A stretch of DNA of 64,000 bases from Gammaproteobacteria bacterium (lineage in GTDB: Bacteria > Pseudomonadota > Gammaproteobacteria > HK1): NCBI GenBank assembly GCA_021773635.1, contig JAJFJV010000019.1:1-64000 (forward strand), written 5' to 3'. The position numbers and the translations under genes are program-made. Under the pieces are notes generated by a model, which was not told the origin of the DNA, did not search any database, and saw only the letters and a program-made list of their open reading frames with translations. This document shows positions 1-14,497 of this stretch, piece after piece. Positions within the stretch are counted from its first letter, which is position 1. Every line of letters begins with the position of its first letter.

Positions 1-1
1 T

Positions 2-568
2 AGCTATACGGTAGCGCCGTATCTGGGCTATTTGTTCACGGATAATCTGAGCGCAGATCTGGTGGTGGGTCATACCCGCATCGATATCGATCAGACCCGC
101 TTGCAACTGGGGACTCCGGTCTCCGGTTCACAAGATGCCAAACGCTGGTTCCTTGCTAGCAACCTGAATCATTTTCAGACCATAGGAAACTGGTCGGTGG
201 ATACGTCAGTAGGCCTTCTCTATGCCCGTGACAAGCTGGATTCATTTACCGAAAGCAACGGCCTGGTCAATTCATCGCAAATCATTCGCCTCGGGCAAGC
301 GCGTATCGGTGGCAATATTTCGTATCCCCTGGAGAATTTTGAGCCTTTTGCCAATGCCTACTATGTCTACGATCTGAAAACGACAAAGGTGCAGGTTGCT
401 GCCTCCCAGGCCCAGCCTTCCAACGACCGTACGGAACTGCAACTGGGCGCCGGGATTCGCTACGTGGGCAAGCCTGGAGTCACCGGAACGCTCGAGTATC
501 ACACCGTCAAGACACGTAACAATCTGTCCAGTAATACCTTCAGCCTGAGTGTTTCGATGGAATTCTGA
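2..568 (+). CDS. autotransporter beta-barrel domain, C-terminal part (5' truncated by window edge)
   Basis: The reading frame is already open at base 2 (SYTVAPYLGY...), so the gene starts outside the window and the TTG at 32 is not its start. The visible 188 residues alternate hydrophobic and polar residues with many aromatics, as expected for amphipathic beta strands, and end in VSMEF with a terminal Phe, the signature by which the BAM complex recognises outer-membrane barrels. The segment matches the last strands of a type V autotransporter domain, which anchors a secreted passenger in the outer membrane. The passenger, and therefore the function, cannot be seen. The downstream gene guaA is convergent. 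Confidence 0.7.
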   Translation, partial: SYTVAPYLGYLFTDNLSADLVVGHTRIDIDQTRLQLGTPVSGSQDAKRWFLASNLNHFQTIGNWSVDTSVGLLYARDKLDSFTESNGLVNSSQIIRLGQARIGGNISYPLENFEPFANAYYVYDLKTTKVQVAASQAQPSNDRTELQLGAGIRYVGKPGVTGTLEYHTVKTRNNLSSNTFSLSVSMEF

Positions 569-642
569 AAAGGGATTGGAACACTCCAGGCTCTACCGCT
601 AACCGGCAAAAAAACCAACAGTTCCCACAAGTTATTTTCTCG

Positions 643-2229
643 TTACTCCCACTCAATGGTCGCCGGTGGTTTGCCGGAGATGTCATAGGTAACGCGGGAA
701 ACGCCGGGCACTTCGTTGATGATGCGATTGGAGACCTTCCCCAGCAATTCGTAGGGCAGATGCGCCCAGTGCGCGGTCATGAAGTCGAGGGTTTCAACGG
801 CACGCAAGGCGATGACGTGTTCGTAATGGCGCTGGTCCCCCATGACCCCCACGGAACGCACCGGCAGGAATACTGCAAAGGCCTGGCTGGTTTTCTGATA
901 CCAGTCGTGGGCATGGAGTTCTTCGAGAAAAATGGCATCCGCCAGGCGCAGGGTGTCGGCATATTCCTTGCGTACTTCTCCCAGTATCCGCACCCCAAGG
1001 CCGGGCCCCGGAAAGGGATGGCGGTAGACCATGTCGTAGGGCAGGCCCAGTTCCAGACCCAGGGTGCGCACCTCATCCTTGAACAACTCGCGTAGCGGCT
1101 CCACCAGCTTGAGCTTCATGCGCTCGGGCAGACCGCCGACATTGTGATGAGATTTGATGACGTGGGCCTTGCCGGTGCCGGCTCCCGCGGATTCAATCAC
1201 GTCGGGGTAGATGGTGCCCTGGGCCAGATAGCGGGCGCCATCAAGTTTGTTGGCCTCTTCCTCAAAGATCTCGATGAACAAGCGACCGATGTGCTTGCGT
1301 TTTTCCTCCGGGTCACTCACGCCGGCAAGGGCATCGAGAAAGCGCTGTTCCGCATCCACCCGCAGCACCTTGATACCCATGTGCTCGCCAAAGGTGGCCA
1401 TCACCTGATCGCCCTCATGCAGGCGTAGCAAGCCGTTGTCTACAAAAATACATTGCAGTTGATCGCCGATGGCCTGATGCAACAAGGCCGCCACCACTGA
1501 GGAGTCCACTCCACCGGAAAGCCCCAGCAATACCGGTGCATCACCTACCTCCTGGCGTACCCGCTCGATGTTATCGCGAATGATATTGGCCGGGTTCCAG
1601 AGATTTCCGCAACCACAGATCTCGTGCACGAAGCGCTCGATGATGCGCTGCCCCTGGCGGGTATGGGTCACTTCCGGATGGAACTGAAGGCCGTAAAACG
1701 CGCGCTCCTCGTCGGCCATACCGGCAATGGGTGCCCCGGAGGTCTCGGCAATGCAGCTGAACCCAGGGGGCAAACCCGCCACCCGGTCACCATGACTCAT
1801 CCACACGTCGAGCAGACCATAACCCTCGTCCGAGGCATGGTCTTCGATATCGCGCAGCAGGCGTGAATGGGAACGGGCACGCACCTGGGCAAAACCAAAC
1901 TCGCCGCCGGTACCAGCCTCCACCGTCCCGCCCAGCTCGGTAGTCATGATCTGCATGCCGTAGCAAATACCGAGTACCGGCACCCCCAGCTCGAACAGAC
2001 CAGCCGGCGGTACATAGCCCACATCTTCCGTGACCGACTCGGGTCCACCGGAAAGAATGATGCCGCGGGGCCGAAATTCACGCACCGCCTCGATGGCCAT
2101 GTCGTAGGCACGGATTTCGGAATACACTCCGGCCTCGCGTATCCGCCGGGCGATCAATTGAGTGTATTGGGAACCGAAGTCCAGAATCAGGATTCGATCG
2201 GCATGGATATCCAGGTCAGAATGACTCAA
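643..2229 (-). CDS. guaA: GMP synthase (glutamine-hydrolysing)
   Basis: Converts XMP to GMP using ATP and glutamine, the last step of guanine nucleotide synthesis, in the cytosol. The 528 residues hold a class I glutamine amidotransferase domain (nucleophile Cys89 in GICYGMQ, His/Glu in LQFHPEV), an ATP pyrophosphatase domain with the P-loop [10 protein letters not shown] near residue 235, and the C-terminal dimerisation domain ending KPPATIEWE. The length equals that of the E. coli enzyme (525). It lies 38 bp downstream of guaB in the usual guaBA operon. The start [21 protein letters not shown] is chosen because the conserved core begins right after it. Confidence 0.98.
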   Translation of the reverse strand: MSHSDLDIHADRILILDFGSQYTQLIARRIREAGVYSEIRAYDMAIEAVREFRPRGIILSGGPESVTEDVGYVPPAGLFELGVPVLGICYGMQIMTTELGGTVEAGTGGEFGFAQVRARSHSRLLRDIEDHASDEGYGLLDVWMSHGDRVAGLPPGFSCIAETSGAPIAGMADEERAFYGLQFHPEVTHTRQGQRIIERFVHEICGCGNLWNPANIIRDNIERVRQEVGDAPVLLGLSGGVDSSVVAALLHQAIGDQLQCIFVDNGLLRLHEGDQVMATFGEHMGIKVLRVDAEQRFLDALAGVSDPEEKRKHIGRLFIEIFEEEANKLDGARYLAQGTIYPDVIESAGAGTGKAHVIKSHHNVGGLPERMKLKLVEPLRELFKDEVRTLGLELGLPYDMVYRHPFPGPGLGVRILGEVRKEYADTLRLADAIFLEELHAHDWYQKTSQAFAVFLPVRSVGVMGDQRHYEHVIALRAVETLDFMTAHWAHLPYELLGKVSNRIINEVPGVSRVTYDISGKPPATIEWE

Positions 2230-2267
2230 AGCGTAGGTTCCGGCTCCCGGGTAGCAATCCGAACGGG

Positions 2268-3767
<1,500 letters not shown>

Positions 3768-3857
3768 TTATAGGCTTTGGGGAAGTTTCGGTAAATGTTC
3801 TCGCCGGTGCGGCGTGGGCAGGAGCAGCCTGAATTCCCGGGGCAATTCCAAAGGCGC

Positions 3858-4919
3858 CTATTTGGGGTGCTGTGGGACCCCTGCATCCAGCACTTCCCGC
3901 ACCACTGCGGTGGCATAACTCCCCGCGGGCAGGCTAAAGCCCAGTTTCAGCACATCATCATCGGGAAAACTCCACTCCAGATCCCGCAGCGAAACCCGTA
4001 ACGGGCGTCTTGCCTGCTTCAGGCCCGCCATCTCCAGTCCCTCACGAAATTCGCTGAAGGGTTCCAGAGTTTCGCTTTCCATGGCGAGTGCCGCCGCACT
4101 CACCGGTGGCCGGCCCCGACCCCACAGCGGGCCAGTGGGATGTATGTCCTGAGCCATCAGACGGGCGGATATTTCCGCGTCGGGAGTCTCCACCGCAAAG
4201 ATGCTCTGACTACCCTCCAAGCCGAGCATGTCCCCTCCGATAGCCTGATCCCAGCTACCGTCCTGAAGCCGGCGCGAGAGGACCGCATTAAATAGCAGGG
4301 AGCGCGCAGCGGAAAGGTAGAGACCGCGTTTTAGGCGATCACGCTCCCGGCGACCCCGAAACAGGGCCTGGGCAGCGGCGAGATTGCCGTAATTATGGCC
4401 AAAGCGCTGGGGACCAAACCAGTTGGGAGCACCCGTTTCCCGCAAACGATTCAGGCGCTGTTCCAGCACCTCCCGATCGCCCCTGAGTTCCCGCAGCGTC
4501 AGCTTGAAATGATTACCGGCAAGCCCTCCCCGACGTAGTTTTTTCTGGTGTCGGGTCGCCGATAGCACGGTAAGTTCAGCGCCATCCAGTTGCTGCCAGT
4601 CCGGCTCCGCCCGACCTGCCAGGCCGACACTGAACCACTGACTGGTGACTGCATTGCGGTCCTTAAGCCCGGCATAGCCCACGTCACGCCGCGCGACCCC
4701 GGCCAGATCGGCAATCAAACCCGCCACCCAGGCGGTGTTGGTGTTGCGCTTTCGAATATGCAGCCAGGCGTGTTCGCCCTCGCCACCCAAAGGGTATCCC
4801 AAGTGTTCCTCCACCTGGAAATCCTCGGGGACGGTACGCAGGCAAGCGCAGGCTACCGGCTTTCCCAGAACATGGGGCAGGGATTCAAATTTTAATGCGG
4901 AGGGGAAAATATCGGTCAT
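3858..4919 (-). CDS. truD: tRNA pseudouridine(13) synthase
   Basis: TruD-type pseudouridine synthase that modifies U13 of tRNA-Glu. The 353 residues include the family motif GYAGLKDRNAVTSQWFSV near residue 80, which carries the catalytic Asp of KDR, and a TRUD insertion domain in the second half. It is the last gene of the pyrG-kdsA-eno-ftsB-ispD-ispF-truD cluster, 39 bp after ispF. The N-terminal phrase VPEDFQVEEHLGYPL is typical of the family. Confidence 0.95.
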   Translation of the reverse strand: MTDIFPSALKFESLPHVLGKPVACACLRTVPEDFQVEEHLGYPLGGEGEHAWLHIRKRNTNTAWVAGLIADLAGVARRDVGYAGLKDRNAVTSQWFSVGLAGRAEPDWQQLDGAELTVLSATRHQKKLRRGGLAGNHFKLTLRELRGDREVLEQRLNRLRETGAPNWFGPQRFGHNYGNLAAAQALFRGRRERDRLKRGLYLSAARSLLFNAVLSRRLQDGSWDQAIGGDMLGLEGSQSIFAVETPDAEISARLMAQDIHPTGPLWGRGRPPVSAAALAMESETLEPFSEFREGLEMAGLKQARRPLRVSLRDLEWSFPDDDVLKLGFSLPAGSYATAVVREVLDAGVPQHPK

Positions 4920-4958
4920 AACTGAAAAGTCCGGGGCGAGCCCCCCCCGAAAACCGCT

Positions 4959-5429
4959 TCACTCTTTGAGCAGAACCACAGCATGGACCGCGATACCCTC
5001 ACCGCGGCCAGTAAAACCCATGCCTTCCGTGGTGGTCGCCTTCACGTTGAGGCGATCACGGGCAAGATTCAGGTCGCTGCTGAGTGCCTCAACCATGGCC
5101 GCAATATGGGGTGCCAGCCGGGGTCGTTGGGCGACGATGCTGATATCCACCGAAGAAACACTTAAATCTCCCGCTGACAGGCGCTTGCTCACTTCACGTA
5201 GCAGGATACGGCTATCGATGTCGCGAAATTCCTCACTGGAGTCCGGAAACAGCTTGCCTATATCGCCCAGCGCTGCGGCACCGAGCAGCGCATCGCACAG
5301 GGCATGAATCACCACATCGCCATCGGAATGTGCCGCCAGACCATCACTGTCGGGAATCGTCACCCCACCCAGCACCAGCTGGCGTTCGCTGGCAAAGCGA
5401 TGGGCATCGTATCCGTGGCCTATGCGCAT
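4959..5429 (-). CDS. ispF: 2-C-methyl-D-erythritol 2,4-cyclodiphosphate synthase
   Basis: Cyclises CDP-methylerythritol 2-phosphate with loss of CMP in the MEP isoprenoid pathway. The 156 residues begin MRIGHGYDAHRF, supplying the metal-ligating Asp/His pair, and contain AHSDGDVVIHALCDALLGA with the third ligand, plus the C-terminal TTEGMGFTGRGEGI. Its start lies within the last 10 bp of ispD, so the two MEP genes are translationally coupled. Confidence 0.97.
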   Translation of the reverse strand: MRIGHGYDAHRFASERQLVLGGVTIPDSDGLAAHSDGDVVIHALCDALLGAAALGDIGKLFPDSSEEFRDIDSRILLREVSKRLSAGDLSVSSVDISIVAQRPRLAPHIAAMVEALSSDLNLARDRLNVKATTTEGMGFTGRGEGIAVHAVVLLKE

Positions 5430-6139
5430 CCGTTCCTCCGCAGGTAGTGTTCCGCCAGCGCGAGATCTTCCTGGCGGGTGATCTTGATGTTATCGGCATG
5501 GCCTTCCACCATGTGCGGGCGCGTGCCGGCAAGTTCCATGGCCTGGGCGTCGTCCGTCACGGTAATGCCCTGCTCCCGCGCCCGATCAAGCGCATGCTGC
5601 AGGTTACCAAGGGTAAACATCTGTGGCGTCAGCGCATGCCACAAACCCTCACGCTCCACCGTCTCCGAAATCTGTCCGTTGGCATCGGAGCGTTTCATGG
5701 TATCGCGCACCGGCACTCCCAGCAGGCCACCATCACCAGCGGCGGTAACGGCATCGATAAGCCGGTCGATATCCTCATCCCGAAGGCAAGGTCGGGCCGC
5801 ATCGTGGACCAGTACCCAGTCCCCGGAGTCGGCCTCTTTGGCCAGCCGTTCCAGACCATTCAGCACCGAATCACAACGCTCGGCGCCGCCGACTGCCCGC
5901 AGAGGCGGTCGGGCACTGGCAATCTTGATCTCCTGCCACCACTCATCCGCAGCGGACAGCACCACCACCACGCCATCGATACGCGGGTGATTGCACAATC
6001 GCTCCAGGGTATGGGCAATGACCGGGCGCCCGCAAAGTGGCAGATACTGTTTGGGGACCGGCACACCCATGCGCTGTCCTGCACCGGCTGCGGGCACCAC
6101 TGCCCAGATGCGCCTTCGAACCGGACTCTCCGCGCTCAT
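5420..6139 (-). CDS. ispD: 2-C-methyl-D-erythritol 4-phosphate cytidylyltransferase
   Basis: Transfers CMP from CTP to methylerythritol 4-phosphate, the step before IspE/IspF. The 239 residues have the nucleotide-binding loop VPAAGAGQRMG followed by PKQYLPL, and the VLVHDAARPC and TDDAQAMEL motifs of the family. ATGA overlap with ftsB upstream and a 10-bp overlap with ispF downstream mark one operon. Confidence 0.97.
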   Translation of the reverse strand: MSAESPVRRRIWAVVPAAGAGQRMGVPVPKQYLPLCGRPVIAHTLERLCNHPRIDGVVVVLSAADEWWQEIKIASARPPLRAVGGAERCDSVLNGLERLAKEADSGDWVLVHDAARPCLRDEDIDRLIDAVTAAGDGGLLGVPVRDTMKRSDANGQISETVEREGLWHALTPQMFTLGNLQHALDRAREQGITVTDDAQAMELAGTRPHMVEGHADNIKITRQEDLALAEHYLRRNGCA

Positions 6140-6420
6140 TTGGGCGGCTCCTCCACCTGCTGAAAGAAGACCTCATCCTTGTGGATCATGCCCAGATCGT
6201 GGCGGGCCCGGTCCTCGATGGACTCCAGGCCCTGCTTCAGATCCCCGACCTCCGCGTCCAGCAAGGCATTGCGCGCCCGCAGCCGGGCGTTCTCCTCCCG
6301 CTGCTCGGCCACGGCACGCTCTCGCCGGGAGACCTCGGCAAGGCTGCCCTCACCCACCCAGAGCCGGTACTGCAAGACCGCCAGAATCGCCAGCAGTACA
6401 AAGAGCAGCAATCGGCTCAT
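6136..6420 (-). CDS. ftsB: cell division protein FtsB
   Basis: Small bitopic divisome protein of the FtsQLB complex. The 94 residues have one N-terminal transmembrane segment (about residues 4-21, rich in Leu), then a coiled coil about 45 residues long (RERAVAEQREENARLRARN...) and a short periplasmic tail. Length and position between eno and ispD match FtsB of other gammaproteobacteria. The stop overlaps the ispD start as ATGA; eno ends 15 bp upstream. Confidence 0.93.
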   Translation of the reverse strand: MSRLLLFVLLAILAVLQYRLWVGEGSLAEVSRRERAVAEQREENARLRARNALLDAEVGDLKQGLESIEDRARHDLGMIHKDEVFFQQVEEPPK

Positions 6421-6435
6421 GGTGAACCGAAGCGA

Positions 6436-7740
<1,305 letters not shown>

Positions 7741-7819
7741 CTAATCTTCAGTGTGTAATGAAATGGCGGGATGCTGACAGGAGCACCCACAGTAATAGTT
7801 CGAATAAAATATTCTCAGT

Positions 7820-10359
<2,540 letters not shown>

Positions 10360-10473
10360 TTAACAAAATAGGACGCTGGAAACAATCACGGCCGGGGACA
10401 CCGGCGGTGCTGGCCGGAGGGCTGGGGAGCATGGATAATGCCCGTCCATCTTCTCTTAAGCTGATACTCGAAA

Positions 10474-13134
10474 ATGCCCCCACAAACCCCGAAAACCCGC
10501 TATCTCAAGGACTATCAGCCCCCGGAATACCTCGTCGAGAGCATCGATCTGCGCTTTGAGCTGGAGTCCGTGGACACCCGGGTAACCGCACGCACGGTAT
10601 TCGTACGTAACCCACAAGCCTCTGCCTGCGGGCTTGGCCCGCTACGCCTTGATGGCGAAAATATGGAGTTGCTGGCTATCAAGATGGATGGCCAAACTCT
10701 TGGCGCCGATCGTTATCTCCGCTCCAGTACCGGGTTGTTAATCACCGCGCCGCCTGAACGCTTCACCCTGGAGGTAGAAACCCGTCTGCAGCCGGAGACC
10801 AACACGGCATTGCAGGGTCTGTATCTCTCTAGTGACACCTTCTGTACCCAGTGTGAGGCCGAGGGCTTTCGTCGCATCACCTATTTCCTCGACCGACCCG
10901 ACGTCATGACCCGTTTCACCACCACCGTGGTAGCAGACAAAAAGACCTGCCCGGTACTGCTCTCCAACGGCAATCCGGTGGAGCATGGAGAATCAGATGA
11001 CGGTCGCCACTGGGTACGCTGGCAGGACCCTTACCCCAAACCCGCCTATCTGTTTGCACTGGTGGCTGGCGATCTAGCCTGTATAGAGGATAAGTACACC
11101 ACCGCATCAGGCCGGGAGGTAAAGCTCCGTATCTACGTTGAGCCCCACAATGCAACACGCTGCGACCACGCCATGGCCTCGCTGAAAAAGGCCATGCGCT
11201 GGGACGAGGAAGTATTCGGCCTCGAATACGATCTGGACATCTACATGATCGTCGCCGTGGATGACTTCAACATGGGGGCCATGGAGAACAAGGGCCTCAA
11301 CGTTTTCAATTCAAAATACGTGCTCGCCGATGCCGAGACCGCCACCGACGCCGACTTCAATGGCGTGGAAAGCGTCATTGCCCACGAGTACTTCCACAAC
11401 TGGACCGGCAACCGCGTCACCTGCCGGGACTGGTTTCAGCTGAGCCTGAAGGAAGGGCTGACGGTATTCCGCGACCAGGAATTCTCTGCCGACATGGGCT
11501 CGCGCCCGGTACAACGCATAAATGACGTGCGCGTACTGCGTAATGCCCAGTTCCCCGAGGATGCCGGCCCCATGGCGCACCCGGTACGCCCGGCTTCCTA
11601 CATAGAAATCAATAATTTCTACACGGCTACGGTCTATAACAAAGGCGCAGAGGTGATTCGTATGTATGAGGCGCTGGTGGGTACAGAAGCCTTCCGCGCC
11701 GGAGTCAAGCTCTATCTGAAGCGCCACGACGGACAGGCAGTCACTACCGATGATTTTCTGCAAGCCATTGCCGATGCCAGCAATGCGAATCTGGAGCAAT
11801 TTCGCCGCTGGTACAGCCAGGCGGGCACGCCGATTATCCATGCCAGTGGTGTATACGATCGGCAGCAGCGCAGTTACGCGCTGACCCTTAGCCAGTCCTG
11901 CGCACCCACGCCGGGCCAGGAGCAGAAGGAACCGTTTCACATCCCGGTCACCCTGGGCCTGCTGGATAGCGACGGCCACGAACTGCCCTTGCAGCTAACG
12001 GGCGAGAACAGCGCAGTCGATACCACCCGCGTACTGGAACTGCGCGAGCAGCACCAGACCTTCCATTTCGAGAATGTCCCGACGGCACCCACGCCTTCCC
12101 TGCTACGGGGTTTCTCCGCGCCGGTCCGGCTCGAAACCGGAGCGAGTGATGATGAACTTGCCTTTTTACTCGCCCATGATCCAGACCCATTCAATCGCTG
12201 GGAGGCAGGCCAGGAACTGGCCGTACGCCTAAGCCTCCAACTGGTGGCCGGGATCCGGCAGGGCAAAACGCTCCACCTGAATCCGGATTTCGCCCGCGCC
12301 ATGGGTCAGACCCTCACAAATCCCGAGTTGGACGCCGCCTTCATTGCCGAGGTCTTCGTGTTGCCGGGAGAGGGCTACGTAGCGGAACGCATGGAAGTCA
12401 TGGACCCGACTGCGATTCATCAGGCCCGCTGTTTCCTGCGCCAAACCCTCGCCAGCAAGCTGCGTGAAGAGCTCGAAAATGCCTACCGGAAAAACACCCG
12501 CGAAGAAACCTACTGCTACGCCCAGGATGCCGTGGGCCGGCGCAGCCTGAAAAATATCGCCCTTGGCTATCTGATGGAACTGGAAGAGCCGGAAATCCGT
12601 AGCCGCTGTTTTAAACAGTTCCACGCTGCCGACAACATGACCGATGCCCTCGGCGCACTGGCAAGCATGACCCAATACGACTGTGATGAACGCCGTGTAG
12701 CGCTGGCAGAATTTGAAGACCGCTGGCAATCAGAACCACTGGTCATGGACAAATGGTTCAGCCTGCAAGCGACATCCAGGCTGCCCGGCACCCTGGCAAG
12801 AGTGAAACAACTCATGCAGCACCGTGCCTGGGACGCCAATAATCCCAACCGTATCCGTGCCCTCGTCGGTGCCTTCAGCCACGCCAACCCGGCACAATTC
12901 CATGCCGCCAATGGCAGTGGCTATGTCTTTCTAAAGGAAAGGGTGCTGGAACTCGACCCCCGCAACCCGCAACTCGCCGCCCGCCTGCTGGGCGCCTTCG
13001 GCCGCTGGCGCAAACTCGATGCCCCGCGCCAGCAACTAACGCGCAGGGAACTCGGGGAAATTCTGAAAACTCCAGGGCTATCGCGCGATAGCTACGAGAT
13101 TGCATCCAGGACACTGGGAAGTTCTTGGGCTTAA
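10474..13134 (+). CDS. pepN: aminopeptidase N
   Basis: Zinc M1-family aminopeptidase that removes N-terminal residues from peptides in the cytosol. The 886 residues carry the exopeptidase motif MGAMENKGLN near residue 265 and the zinc site HEYFHNWTGNR with the downstream Glu in LKEGLTVFRDQEF near residues 300-330. The size fits the gammaproteobacterial PepN (about 870-890). No signal peptide. Transcribed alone, divergent from pyrG, and closed by the terminator at 13237-13263. Confidence 0.97.
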   Translation: MPPQTPKTRYLKDYQPPEYLVESIDLRFELESVDTRVTARTVFVRNPQASACGLGPLRLDGENMELLAIKMDGQTLGADRYLRSSTGLLITAPPERFTLEVETRLQPETNTALQGLYLSSDTFCTQCEAEGFRRITYFLDRPDVMTRFTTTVVADKKTCPVLLSNGNPVEHGESDDGRHWVRWQDPYPKPAYLFALVAGDLACIEDKYTTASGREVKLRIYVEPHNATRCDHAMASLKKAMRWDEEVFGLEYDLDIYMIVAVDDFNMGAMENKGLNVFNSKYVLADAETATDADFNGVESVIAHEYFHNWTGNRVTCRDWFQLSLKEGLTVFRDQEFSADMGSRPVQRINDVRVLRNAQFPEDAGPMAHPVRPASYIEINNFYTATVYNKGAEVIRMYEALVGTEAFRAGVKLYLKRHDGQAVTTDDFLQAIADASNANLEQFRRWYSQAGTPIIHASGVYDRQQRSYALTLSQSCAPTPGQEQKEPFHIPVTLGLLDSDGHELPLQLTGENSAVDTTRVLELREQHQTFHFENVPTAPTPSLLRGFSAPVRLETGASDDELAFLLAHDPDPFNRWEAGQELAVRLSLQLVAGIRQGKTLHLNPDFARAMGQTLTNPELDAAFIAEVFVLPGEGYVAERMEVMDPTAIHQARCFLRQTLASKLREELENAYRKNTREETYCYAQDAVGRRSLKNIALGYLMELEEPEIRSRCFKQFHAADNMTDALGALASMTQYDCDERRVALAEFEDRWQSEPLVMDKWFSLQATSRLPGTLARVKQLMQHRAWDANNPNRIRALVGAFSHANPAQFHAANGSGYVFLKERVLELDPRNPQLAARLLGAFGRWRKLDAPRQQLTRRELGEILKTPGLSRDSYEIASRTLGSSWA

Positions 13135-13236
13135 AACACCCGGGAACAAAAAGGGTTCAGACTGTCGGCTCGCGAGTGAGGCAAAACACAGGGCCTGGCT
13201 TGTCCTGCCCCTCCTTCTCTCCTTGCCTCAGGCCAA

Positions 13237-13263
13237 AAAAACCCCGGACTCACCGGGGCTTTT
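13237..13263. terminator. bidirectional intrinsic terminator between pepN and the PEP-CTERM gene
   Basis: GC stem CCCCGG / CCGGGG with a 5-base loop (13242-13258), preceded by seven A and followed by CTTTT. Read on the plus strand it ends pepN; read on the minus strand the A run becomes a long U tail and ends the PEP-CTERM gene. Confidence 0.85.
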
Positions 13264-13270
13264 CGTGGGG

Positions 13271-14059
13271 TCAGACAAACCTCCTTGTACGCCGGAGCCT
13301 CATGCCCGCCAAACCAAGGGCCATTAACGCGAAGGTAACAGGTTCCGGAATTGGCGTGTGGTGGTCACTGGCACTGCCAACCATCCCAACCAGAGGATCA
13401 CCGGTAGTGTTATTGGGACCCTGTCTTATAAAGAGGTCAACCGGGGGCCCAACCAGCCTGTATGCATTTGGTCCAAAGCATCCGCTGCCAATAGGGGGCA
13501 GGCAAAAAATCGTTGCTTCGAGCCTGAAAGCATCCCTGTTATAGAAAGTCATGCCAGCGGTATCTATCTCAAAAAAGACGTCGAAGAAGCTGTCTCCCGA
13601 GACAAAGCTGGAGGGATCTCCACTTCCAAAACCTGGATCGCCCGGGTTTTGAACAACATTGGTTATTTGACCAAGGGATGGTCCCTCTTGAACGGGTGCT
13701 CCCGCCGGAACTGGATGTTGCGGATGGTCTCCACCAAAACCATCATTGCGATCGCCAACTCTTACAGTCACCGGACCAACATTTACGCTCGCACCCACCA
13801 AATCAAGACTGACAATCTCTGTATCGATAGTGGTGCCAACCTGAGCGTCCCGATGCACGATCTGAGCGGCGCTGCTCATTAAATCAATTTTTTCCGTAAA
13901 TCCACCCGGAAAAAAAGGATCAAAAATGGTGAGCGTAAACGCCCCCACTGAATTTGGTATGACATCATCACCGGCAACTATTGGAGAGGCCGGGACCGAA
14001 GTGAAACTCAAGGCGAACAATCCACCCAATACCAGCCTCATAAACGTCTGCTTAATCAT
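13271..14059 (-). CDS. PEP-CTERM sorted extracellular protein, function unknown
   Basis: A 262-residue secreted protein. The start at 14059 (MIKQTFMRLVLGGLFALS) gives a classical signal peptide ending near VPAS; an upstream in-frame ATG at 14107 would bury it. The C terminus is IPEPVTFALMALGLAGMRLR followed by basic residues: the Pro-Glu-Pro motif, transmembrane helix and Arg cluster recognised by exosortase (EpsH/XrtA-type) in polysaccharide-producing bacteria. The body is low in Cys and rich in Gly, Pro, Val and Asp, with no recognisable domain. No exosortase is present in this window. It has its own upstream region with a sigma-54-like promoter and two repeated boxes (see 14173-14412). Confidence 0.88.
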   Translation of the reverse strand: MIKQTFMRLVLGGLFALSFTSVPASPIVAGDDVIPNSVGAFTLTIFDPFFPGGFTEKIDLMSSAAQIVHRDAQVGTTIDTEIVSLDLVGASVNVGPVTVRVGDRNDGFGGDHPQHPVPAGAPVQEGPSLGQITNVVQNPGDPGFGSGDPSSFVSGDSFFDVFFEIDTAGMTFYNRDAFRLEATIFCLPPIGSGCFGPNAYRLVGPPVDLFIRQGPNNTTGDPLVGMVGSASDHHTPIPEPVTFALMALGLAGMRLRRTRRFV

Positions 14060-14172
14060 TTCCCCCTCCCCCGGATCGCAGCCAGTTAATACCTTCCTGC
14101 GCTCCATATCTCGTGGTTACCTCGGCATTAAACGGCCAGAAAAGTAGAAAAATCCCTTTCGAGTAATATGCA

Positions 14173-14188
14173 TGCAAATAGCACGCCG
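14173..14188 (-). promoter_or_regulatory. probable sigma-54 (-24/-12) promoter of the PEP-CTERM gene 13271-14059
   Basis: Read on the minus strand: CGGCGTGCTATTTGCA. The invariant GG and GC are exactly 10 bases apart and the -12 half TTGCA is perfect; the -24 half deviates at three positions from TGGCACG. It sits about 114 bp upstream of the start codon. Support comes from a near-perfect equivalent in front of the second PEP-CTERM gene. Confidence 0.55.
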
Positions 14189-14249
14189 GGGAAAATAATC
14201 CACACCAATCATAAGGTTATGTTTCTACTATGGGGAGGCAAGAAAAAAT

Positions 14250-14267
14250 TGTAAAAAATCCTGACGA
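14250..14267 (-). promoter_or_regulatory. PEP-CTERM upstream box, gene 1, proximal copy
   Basis: Plus-strand sequence TGTAAAAAATCCTGACGA. One of four copies found upstream of the two PEP-CTERM genes; positions 2-5 (GTAA) and 12-16 (CTGAC) are identical in all four. It lies about 62 bp upstream of the sigma-54-like promoter, a distance suited to an enhancer-binding protein. Confidence 0.6.
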
Positions 14268-14394
14268 TTTTTTGACCAAATCTCGCTCCTCACCCCGGCT
14301 TTTGACACCTGACACCTCGTGTTTCTCCACTATTCTTTATATAGATCAATGGCTTTTTGCCATCCTTCTGGCTCATGAAGTAGCGAGAGCAATG

Positions 14395-14412
14395 TGTAAG
14401 ATTTTCTGACAG
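14395..14412 (-). promoter_or_regulatory. PEP-CTERM upstream box, gene 1, distal copy
   Basis: Plus-strand sequence TGTAAGATTTTCTGACAG, in the same orientation as the proximal copy and 145 bp from it. Confidence 0.55.
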
Positions 14413-14497
14413 ACATGATGGCGTCATGGCAGTGGGATGTCAGCTTGGGATGAACCAGCTAAAAACACTGGCGTGGTGAGAGGAACAAACTGCGTTA

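Larger units (their letters stand above)
14060..14497. other. 438-bp gene-free regulatory region upstream of the PEP-CTERM gene
   Basis: No convincing ORF. It contains, in order away from the gene, a sigma-54-like element (14173-14188) and two copies of an 18-bp box (14250-14267 and 14395-14412). A TTGACA at 14302-14307 has no well-spaced -10 partner. The far end also borders the 3' end of the broken GST gene, which is transcribed toward this region. Confidence 0.6.

Noticed and set aside
5330-6163. A 277-residue open frame opposite ispF and ispD
   Set aside because: Covers two genes with clear catalytic motifs on the other strand; no family resemblance.
14302-14340. TTGACA with a downstream AT-rich block as a sigma-70 promoter
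   Set aside because: The nearest -10-like hexamer is about 23 bp away and no plus-strand gene follows.
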